In this document: positions 56,849 through 64,000 of the stretch, in pieces
How the letters are laid out: every line of letters starts with the position of its first letter
How positions within the stretch are numbered: the stretch's first letter is position 1
From: Ditylenchus dipsaci
Lineage: Eukaryota > Nematoda > Chromadorea > Rhabditida > Anguinidae
Length of the DNA stretch: 64,000 bases
Assembly: GCA_004194705.1 (NCBI GenBank)
Contig: SADC01000867.1
Location: forward strand, 496,001-560,000
Direction: 5' to 3'
The notes under the pieces: generated by a model
What the model saw: the letters and a program-made list of their open reading frames with translations, nothing else
Databases searched by the model: none
What the model was told of the DNA's origin: nothing
Translations under genes and position numbers: made by a program

Positions 56849-57756
56849 AAGCTACTTACAAGGAACCGTTCGAACTGTACGATCGAATTCGCAAATTCTG
56901 TTTTTTCCATCGTGTTCAGCGTAGCCGATTTGTATAGTGTAGCCGGAGTTATTTTTCCTAACAGCCACAAAATGAGAAGTTTGGGGTCAAAAAACTAAAA
57001 AAACACGAAAAAATTCACCTTGGTCCCCTGTTGTTTATCAAATTTTTAGTCAATTTTTTTTATTGGTTTTTTTATTCTTTTCGTTATAATTATTGAAAAA
57101 AACTTTTATCAATACTCAATTTCATCACAAAAATGATAATTAACGACAAAGTGTTGAAAACAAAGGAATGATGCACAGTGTGCACAACGAACAAAACGTA
57201 TTTTGCCACAATTGTGTTTGGTGTTTGGCGGATAATCTTGAAAGCAATATTGAAGAGGCGTCCGAAACTCTTCTGGCCGCTCCATTTCATAGCCGGAAGC
57301 AAACCACGCATAGCGAACAAAATTCGCGAACAAAATGTTTTTATTTTTCTAATAGAACAACTGACCATCAATTTTGTTTACGAATATTAGATCCTCTGCT
57401 GATGGATTGGACTGTCGAATTTGCGCTAACTTCTCGAGAACTTGATTCTTTCGCGCTTTCTTTCATCTTTTCTCAGGTAGCTGAAGTCAAAAATCACTAT
57501 GCATTGTGAAAAAAATAAAAAAATCAATAAAAAAAATTGACTAAAATTTGATTAACAACAGGGGGACCAAGGTGAATTTTTCATGTTTTTTAGTTTTCTT
57601 TGACCCCAAACTTCTCATTTTTGTGGCTGTTGGGGAAAATAACTCCAGCTACACTATTTAAATCGGCTACGATGAACACGATGGTAAAAACAGAATTTAC
57701 GAATTCGATCGTACAGTTCGAACGGTTCCCTTGTTGGGTTAGAAAAAGTGGCTTCC
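56849..57756. mobile_element. inverted-repeat element with internal reading frame
   Basis: The left arm 56849-57080 (ACAAGGAACCGTTCGAACTG, CCTTGGTCCCCTGTTG) pairs with the right arm 57520-57756 (AACAGGGGGACCAAGG, CAGTTCGAACGGTTCCC). The 440-base centre encodes a Cys/His-rich peptide on the minus strand. Target duplication not found. Confidence 0.8.
57109..57466 (-). CDS. Cys/His-rich protein inside inverted-repeat element
   Basis: Minus strand. A likely second exon 57348-57109 follows acceptor TTCTATTAG and reads FANFVRYAWFASGYEMERPEEF, then YPPNTKHNCGKIRFVRCAHC, ASFLCFQHFVVNYHFC and stop. The spacing C-x2-C, C-x2-H-F, H-x-C suggests a zinc-binding finger. An upstream frame from ATG at 57466 (MKESAKESSSREVSANST) may be exon 1, but no donor joins it in the right phase; a one-base error would be needed. 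Its place between long inverted arms implies a transposon protein or a small captured gene. Family not identified. Confidence 0.4.
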
Positions 57757-57794
57757 ATGGCGCAGTGCGTAAGTGCTCGCGTTTTTTTTGGGTG

Positions 57795-57945
57795 CACTAC
57801 GTTTCACTGTCCCTATTTTCACCGTTCACTATTTTCACCGTCACTATTTTCACCGTCACCTATTTTCACCGTCACTATTTTCACCGTCACCTATTTTCAC
57901 CGTCACTATTTTCACCGTTCACTAAATTCACCGTCAGCATTTTAG
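57795..57945 (+). repeat. TATTTTCACCGTCAC tandem array
   Basis: About nine units of a 14-17-base motif TATTTTCACCGTCAC, regular enough that two frames stay open as periodic peptides. A tRNA A-box-like TGGCGCAGTGCGTAAG precedes it at 57758. Confidence 0.85.
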
Positions 57946-57949
57946 GACC

Positions 57950-59384
57950 GCTTTTTAGGTCTAAATTTTTCGAAATTTTTAAAAGTTTTGGTACCAAATT
58001 GTAGCTTTGGCCCACGCCAATAAGTTTTATTTCAAATGTTTGAATTCCCGGGCACCAGTTTTTCAGATGAAGACAAAATAAATTTGAATTTGTTTCTCAT
58101 TTCAAACGTTCTTATCGTGTTTCTCTGGTCGTTTCACAGTTTGCGATCTTTTTTTCCGTAACACTTATCATCTTGTTCAGCAATACCCAATTTTAGGGAC
58201 AAAACGAGTCTCAATTTGTAATTTTTGGTTTCTCATCTTGAAAATATTGAATTTTACATTTCTTGCACAGCTTTATCGAATTTAATTGGTCAATAACTCG
58301 CTTCTTAGGTCAAGCAATTTTTTCGTCTCAGTCCAAATGCCATTCCGCGACACCAATTGTAATTTTATAAGTCCGTTAATTTTCAACCAAACATAAACGG
58401 ATCCCATTTGCCATAGGATGGAAGGTGTAAACGACAAAGCTCTACCGGACAAAGTTCTACCGTGACATAATCCTACCGCCATTTTATTTGATCATTGTAT
58501 ATAGGTTGTGCCTGTGTACATTCATACCTACATAGTGACCACGATAAAACAATTTCGGAAATTATTTTCTCGCTTGATAACATCATGTGTATGGTCTCCG
58601 AGAGGTACTTGGCAAATTAACCCTGCATATATTAAGGTAAGCCACCTAGCGGGTACTCTACCCACGCTTAATCGCACCCAAACTACTACAAATCTTTAAT
58701 CTCAGCTCGCTTAATCTATTCATATTTTCGCTATTCAAAGTGTCGTTTTTGGATTTTTAGGCTTCTGCCTTCTGACACTCCATTTTACCATGTTAAAAGA
58801 TTAAGGTACCTCAGCCCCTTTTGATGATTGTCTTAGGCTTTGAAAAACGGAATACCGATACCGAAAACGCAACAAACTACTTTATAAATGGAAAAGTGTA
58901 AGAAAAAACATAGCTAAGTGTTTGAATTTTCCGAACCGCCCTAATAGAACCTCACCCACGAAGGGATAAACTTACTTGCACTTTTTGACTTTGTGAGTTT
59001 CTTGGCGAGAAAATTAGTTTTCATCGCTGACTCACGCAGCGCTATGAACGCGCTTACATACACTCACAAAAACTCAAATCCGTGAAGAAATCACCTTGTA
59101 ATTTTAACTAAGCCAATGTGACTCCATCCACTTATAAACCACCTAGATAGTGACATAATCTCAGAAAACATGAGTTCCACAGAGACTACAAGCATATTTT
59201 ATTTCCAACACACAATTGACAAACACCAGGAATAACAACAAATGAGACTGCAACTTCGATTCTGTTGGATTCTTAACGACGAGCAGCGCTCTTCAGCTCA
59301 ACTGGAATGCTCAGGCCCTAAAAAATACGGACGTGCTTCATGTTCACTCACCAGTTCACTCTTCCAAGTCAAACAAATTATGAC
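57950..59384. other. no gene recognised
   Basis: AT-rich, with a short duplicated phrase near 58430-58475 (AAAGCTCTACCGG, AAAGTTCTACCG, TCCTACCG). Small open frames are not supported. Confidence 0.4.
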
Positions 59385-60569
59385 TCATCTCTTGTTTAAT
59401 AAAACAGCTGGTTCACCTCGCGGCGGAGCTGGTTTTTGATTCACAGAGGTGGGCGCCATTGAACAAAAAGAATTGTAGAGGCGAAGTTCGCGACGGAAGT
59501 CACGCACCGCATTCACAGGAATACGATTAACATGATGAAAACCGACTCTTTCGTCTCCAATCAGAAGCTCTACCGAAAATGGCGGAGCTTGAGGAACAGC
59601 ACGTAGCTTAACTTTGCCATTTGCACAGCATTTAGCAAATGTTTCTGAACGAAATCGTAATGCAGCACAATATGGACAGTTCTTGCCTTTGTGTTCAGGT
59701 AGAGACTCAGAAGTTAAAGAATCTGCACCTGGACCACCGCAATCAAAGTATTCAACTTTGTGCTTTGCGCGTAGTTCTCCACAATTATACGGCTGATGCC
59801 TTTTATGACACCTATTTGTCTTTCGAATCAAGGTGTGATCTGCATTTCTTGCTCTCTATGTACTTGTTTGCCTGTTTTGTCTTTCAGACCCACGACTCAT
59901 CGTCGAAGACTCCGTCGGTGCAGCAGTACTATCCGCAGATGGAGGTCTGAGCCTCAAAACTAATCGTGACTCAGATTCAGTAGTGATGGTTTGGGAGCCA
60001 CCAAAACCACTGGCTTCTTCTCCATCATCACAGTCGTAATCCTCAAAGTTTGCCGCAGTGGGCACTTGATAAGAAGCTTCTGGATGAGGCTGATATTCCA
60101 CGGAATATTATTTACATGAGACAACTCACGATCAAATTGGCTTTCAGACACCAATATTGGTTCTGTACTTACTGCTGACACATGTGGTGCATTTGAAACA
60201 GTTCGCGCAGCTACTGGAGCATCTTGCACTAATGGTACACTTAGTGGCCTTGGAACATAAGCAGGAATGTTTCATCAATAAGACCCCGTAGCAAGGCGAT
60301 TAAGCGAGTTCGCTCAACAGCCAGGTTGAGGTTTCGCAATCGAGTCGCTTGGTTCATCAGGTACGATTCTACTGCCAACACAACGTGAAAACCACAATTG
60401 TATCGTCAGTTTGCTGGTTGATCTCAGATCTCGGCATGCGAATGATTCGAATCTTTGCCGGATCATAATCTTGAATATCAGCATTTAATGCTGCGACAGC
60501 ACTTCGTACTCGAGCCTGAACAATTGAAGGCAAATCTGGATTACCTATAATTGATTCATAGTAGTGCAC
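59385..60569 (-). mobile_element. Helitron relic: N-terminal part of the replication/helicase protein
   Basis: The best block, 59831-59385 minus, reads CGELRAKHKVEYFDCGGPG, PEHKGKNCPYCAALRFRSET, FAKCCANGKVKL, PPFSVELL and RLYNSFCSMA. The Cys pattern followed by CC..GKV.L and the RxYN motif is typical of the region just before the Helitron_like_N domain. Upstream frames (60101-59859, 60229-59960, 60569-60369, each frame-shifted from the next, and one in-frame TAG at 59856-59858) look like the variable N-terminal part, including MNQATRLRNLNLAVER...LLRGLIDE near 60360-60260. The Rep catalytic and helicase domains are absent beyond 59385, so this is a truncated copy. Helitrons move by rolling-circle transposition. 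Confidence 0.75.
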
Positions 60570-61392
60570 TATGTAAGTACCACGATTATGACGCGCGATT
60601 TTTAAGATAAATGAAATTTATAAATTTTTCAAGTTCAATATAGTAGATAACTGCTCACAAACAAAATATTTCCAAATCTGTAGTCAAAATAATTAGAAAT
60701 TTTTTTGAAGCGATTAAATAAATGTAAATAAGAGGTGAAATGGTAAAACATTCTTTAATTTTTAGTTATAACTATTCTAAAGTCTCAGAAAGCAAGTATC
60801 AGGCAAATAAAGTAAAAAAAAGTTTCTCGAGTTAATAATACAGGCGCACACCACAAAATAATTTAAAGGCCTCCACGCCACATCCGAATCCGCTAAGCCT
60901 ATTGTGAACACGCTTCCGCAACATCTTCCGCATCCGGATGCGGTCCGCAAAGCGGTCCGCTTTGCGGATGCATTGTGAACACCAAAAATGCGGATGCGCA
61001 TCATTGTGAACGTAGGTTTATCTTGATGTGCAAATCGTTTGGCGTAAAGTACGTTGTTTGTAAATAATCTGTTGCAAATCTTATTGCGCAAGTCCTGTCA
61101 CGACGAAATTCAGACTTTTGAGAACGCACTTCAGTTACAGCCAAACCATTTCAACTCCAAACAAAGGTTTTTTAGTCAAATTTGACGAATTTTTTCACTT
61201 CAATTTGTTTCAAACACAAAATGCACTTTTCAGACGGTATTCCCTCCAGAGGGAGCTCCATAAACACTCATTTGAGCTCGCCCTAATTTTGGCTCATTGA
61301 AATTTTGACGCTACTCTTTTTTTTGCAGAACTTCAATATAAAGTATATTCTGCCAGATAAAGCACAATTTTTGTCATTTTTCGTCAAAAAAT
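60570..61392. other. no gene; short palindromic GC-rich island
   Basis: At about 60885-61010 the words GCATCCGGATGCGG, TCCGCAAAGCGG and TTGTGAACACC recur on both strands (a small foldback-like cluster). The remainder is AT-rich without recognised features. Confidence 0.45.
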
Positions 61393-63273
61393 CATGGTTC
61401 GCAAAAACAGCAAATTTGCTGAAATGCAGCAAAAATAATTGGCGTTGTGTGTTTATTGAAAACAGCAAAATTGCAGCAAAAATGCAGCAAAATTTTTGCT
61501 GCATTTCAGCAAAATTTTGCTGCATTTCTCCGTCTCCCACATATTACGCGTTTTGCATTTTTCCAACTATATTTTTTTGCTTTCTTTCTTTCTGTAGTCA
61601 GAAAATATATGAAACATCCGTATAACAGCAATACCTAGGCTATATGCAGCCCGTAAAAGTCACTCTGAAAGGGAGGGAGGGATTTTCATATAAGCATCGG
61701 CTAGGTCACAGGTTCAAATCCACCTGGATGCATGACCTATTTTTCACACCATTTTTCATATTTTATTTTCAAGTTTGGTATGAAAATAATGCTCATCCTC
61801 ATGGCTATCCGGCGAGACTATCAGTGCATGGTTAAACAACTATAACAGCTGAGTTGAAGGCTGAAGCCTACCTGAATCAGCTGCCTCATTTGGTGTTTTT
61901 CCTTGATTGATGTTTTGTATCTTCTTTACAATTACACATTTTTTATACCAATGTGTAGCCATGATCTAGGCTATGGCTTATATCTAAGCTATAATAAAGT
62001 TGAAAATCGGAATTTAGTAATAAATAAAATTAAAATCGTCCAATCTAGGGCCATCCTATTCGTCGAACATACTCTCTTTTCTCTTGATCAAACCTTCGCG
62101 AGCTACCAACTTTTTATAGTAATTTTAATGTGAAAGCATTTATATATTATTCCTCGTGCAACTCTGACTCTAAAAAAGGAACAAAAGAAAGAGATAAGGA
62201 CAGATTAGAAGGATGACAGCGAAGACGAAGAAGGGATTCAGAACTTTCAGACACCTCTTGAGCCTAAAAGCTTCTAGGATTGACTTAAGTTTGGTCTATC
62301 AAACGAAAAAATGCTGTAAATCGCCAATCTAAATGGCGAAAATCTTAAAAAATTATAAGTTTACCATCACTCACGATCAGTACTCAGGTGGCCCGATCTT
62401 CGTAGTTGAGTAGTTGGTGGACCCAGGTGGGGGTACCCAGCTGGTGTTACTCAGGTGAGGGATACCAATATGAGGAGTACCTAGGACGGGAATAACCATG
62501 AGGTAGTACTCAGTGGTGGTACCCAGGTGGGGAAGTACACAGGATAGAGCTACGCAGAAAAGAGGTACCAAGGTGGAGTAGTATCGAGTAATCCAAAAAG
62601 ATTCGGAAAATATTGAAAATTTCGCGTAGGTAGCTTCTTGCCCCATCGACTTACCCAGGAAAATCGGTGACAGAATTTAAGCTACCTGTAAGCTCTTCTA
62701 TACGAAACACAAAATATATTATACTTAAACAAATATGAATGAGTTGCAGACAAATAAAATTCAAACTTAAACTTTTTATGATTTTCCGAAATTTTTCCAA
62801 ACCATCCTGTACACGGGAGGGTACTCAGGTGGGGATCCCAGTTTGGGTACCCAGCAGTCCCTCTTGTCGGATAGACATTAGAATGAGCATTATTTTCATA
62901 CCAAACTTGAAAATAAAATATGAAAAATGGTGTGAAAAATAGGTCATGCATCCAGGTGGATTTGAACCTGTGACCTAGCCGATGCTAATATGAAAATCCC
63001 TCCCTCCCTTTCAGAGTGACTTTTACGGGCTGCATATAGCCTAGGTATTGCTGTTATACGGATGTTTCATATATTTTCTGACTACAGAAAGAAAGAAAGC
63101 AAAAAATATAGTTGGAAAATGCAAAACGCGTAATATGTGGGAGACGGAGAAATGCAGCAAAATTTTGCTGAAATGCAGCAAAAATTTTGCTGCAATTTTG
63201 CTGTTTTCAATAAACACACAACGCCAATTATTTTTGCTGCATTTCAGCAAATTTGCTGTTTTTGCGAACCATG
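61393..63273. mobile_element. 1.9 kb inverted-repeat element with tRNA-like segment in arms
   Basis: The left arm 61393-61830 and right arm 62870-63273 are near-identical inverted copies starting CATGGTTCGCAAAAACAGC. The outer part is made of AAAATGCAGC/GCTGCATTT words. Each arm contains GGCTAGGTCACAGGTTCAAATCC-type text with a B-box-like GGTTCAAATCC. The 1 kb centre holds CAGGTGGGGATCC-like words (62385-62600) but no gene. Target duplication unclear. Confidence 0.8.
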
Positions 63274-63668
63274 TAAAAAATGCGATTTATCGAATGCTTA
63301 TTGACTTTTGAGCACTGAAAAAGATTTTGACGTAAACCTCAAGTCTCAATTTGGAAAACTTAGAATTTTGACACCATATTCCTGTTCAGCATCGTCAATT
63401 TGCTTAGGGTATCGCACACAATGGTGGGCTGTAAATTTAACAATGCTCACTCGGAAATGGCCATAACTTTTTTTAATTTTCCAAAAATTATTACATTGGT
63501 TATCCGTGTGATCAAATTTCTTGTAGACACGATCTGAATATTCTTGTAGACACAATTTATAAACCACTGACCAACACAATAACTGTAGAAAGTCACCTCC
63601 ATCTCGAATTTACTTTGCTTAAGTCGACTGCCGTAAAAAATAACAGCCGTGTTCTCTAGTTGCAGCTG
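63274..63668. other. upstream region of transporter gene
   Basis: Spacer between the inverted-repeat element and the transporter start codon; presumably contains its promoter. No clear motif seen. Confidence 0.4.
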
Positions 63669-64000
63669 ATGTCAACAAGTAGTAGCTTAGCCAGTGCTTT
63701 ATTTTCATCAGACGAATTTTCGGGCGAGATGTGGACAAACAGCAGCACAAACAGCACTACGGAATGGAGAAGTAAAAAAAGCAGCGACGGGGAACTGGCG
63801 GAAGCAATGCTCGTAAAAAATAAATGGTTGAAGTGGATTTCTCTGTTAGTCCTGGTAGTCCAAGCTAGCGCGCTCGTTTTAGTTCTGAGGTATTTGTATC
63901 ATATCAAAATTTTCACCTTTCTTTGATTTGGCTTGTGCATTCGTCGCCTGTTTTTTCGCAGGTACTCGCGAATGCCAGTGAAAAAAACGGTAGAACTGCA
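63669..64000 (+). CDS. SLC35A-type nucleotide-sugar transporter, 5' end only
   Basis: Exon 1 63669-63889, intron 63890-63961 (GTATTT to TTTCGCAG), exon 2 from 63962 to beyond the window. ATG at 63669 (context GCAGCTG-ATG) is preferred over an upstream TTG. Residues 1-45 are a Ser-rich, polar cytosolic tail (MSTSSSLASALFSSDEFSGE). LKWISLLVLVVQASALVLVL, joined across the splice to RYSRMPV, matches the first membrane helix of the SLC35A family, where LK.ISL.VLV.Q...L.L..RYSR is highly conserved. These Golgi/ER antiporters bring UDP-galactose, UDP-GlcNAc or CMP-sialic acid into the lumen for glycosylation. Which sugar cannot be told from this fragment. Confidence 0.78.

Noticed and set aside
57600..58004. 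134-residue frame ending in FTVTIFTVTYFHRHYFHRH
   Set aside because: The periodic part is the TATTTTCACCGTCAC array and the start lies in an inverted-repeat arm.

Overview
The window reads as repeat-rich nuclear DNA of an animal, most likely a nematode. The reasons are spliced genes with very short introns (many 35-60 bases), acceptors of the TTTTCAG/TTTTTAG type, animal protein families (PAN/apple modules on a mucin, a CEP104-like ciliary protein, an SLC35A nucleotide-sugar transporter) and very many small palindromic DNA transposons. No bacterial, organellar or CRISPR features were seen. The species cannot be named from the sequence.

Layout. 0.3-2.4 kb: broken hAT transposase gene with BED finger. 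2.9-5.5 kb: palindromic elements. 5.6-34.7 kb: one giant plus-strand gene, here read as a membrane-anchored mucin. It has a first Ser/Thr cassette with a PAN module (5.6-6.6 kb), a 6.6 kb intron full of foldback elements plus a small secreted-protein gene on the opposite strand (6.8-7.7 kb), a duplicate of the first cassette leading into a roughly 15.8 kb Ser/Thr exon (13.35-29.16 kb), three more PAN modules (29.9-33.2 kb) and mini-exons for a membrane helix and short tail (34.4-34.7 kb). 35.5-37.8 kb: seven-exon CEP104-like gene. 38.36-38.79 kb, minus: four-exon small secreted protein. 38.8-45.5 kb: mostly non-coding, with palindromic elements. 45.5-47.8 kb: nested foldback elements. 47.9-50.5 kb: second broken hAT. 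52.3-54.4 kb: hAT-type element holding a histone H2B-like gene fragment. 54.6-57.8 kb: more foldbacks, one with a Cys/His-rich reading frame. 59.4-60.6 kb, minus: Helitron N-terminal relic. 61.4-63.3 kb: large inverted repeat. 63.67 kb to the end: first exons of an SLC35A transporter.

Three themes stand out. (1) The mucin has a repeat of about 60 residues, each with one valine-rich strand (PVVVVVNQE-like) in a Ser/Thr-rich, N-glycosylation-sequon-bearing background. Nearly every frame break in it is a one-base deletion when compared with its own sister repeats, which points to consensus errors rather than a dead gene. (2) A class of foldback elements has inverted arms built from short degenerate tandem motifs. 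The motif differs from element to element, yet many are bounded by exact 8-, 9- or 10-base direct repeats, fitting hAT-like and Mutator-like transposition. (3) One of these, with a perfect 8-base target duplication, carries an H2B-like gene fragment beside an antisense hAT transposase end.
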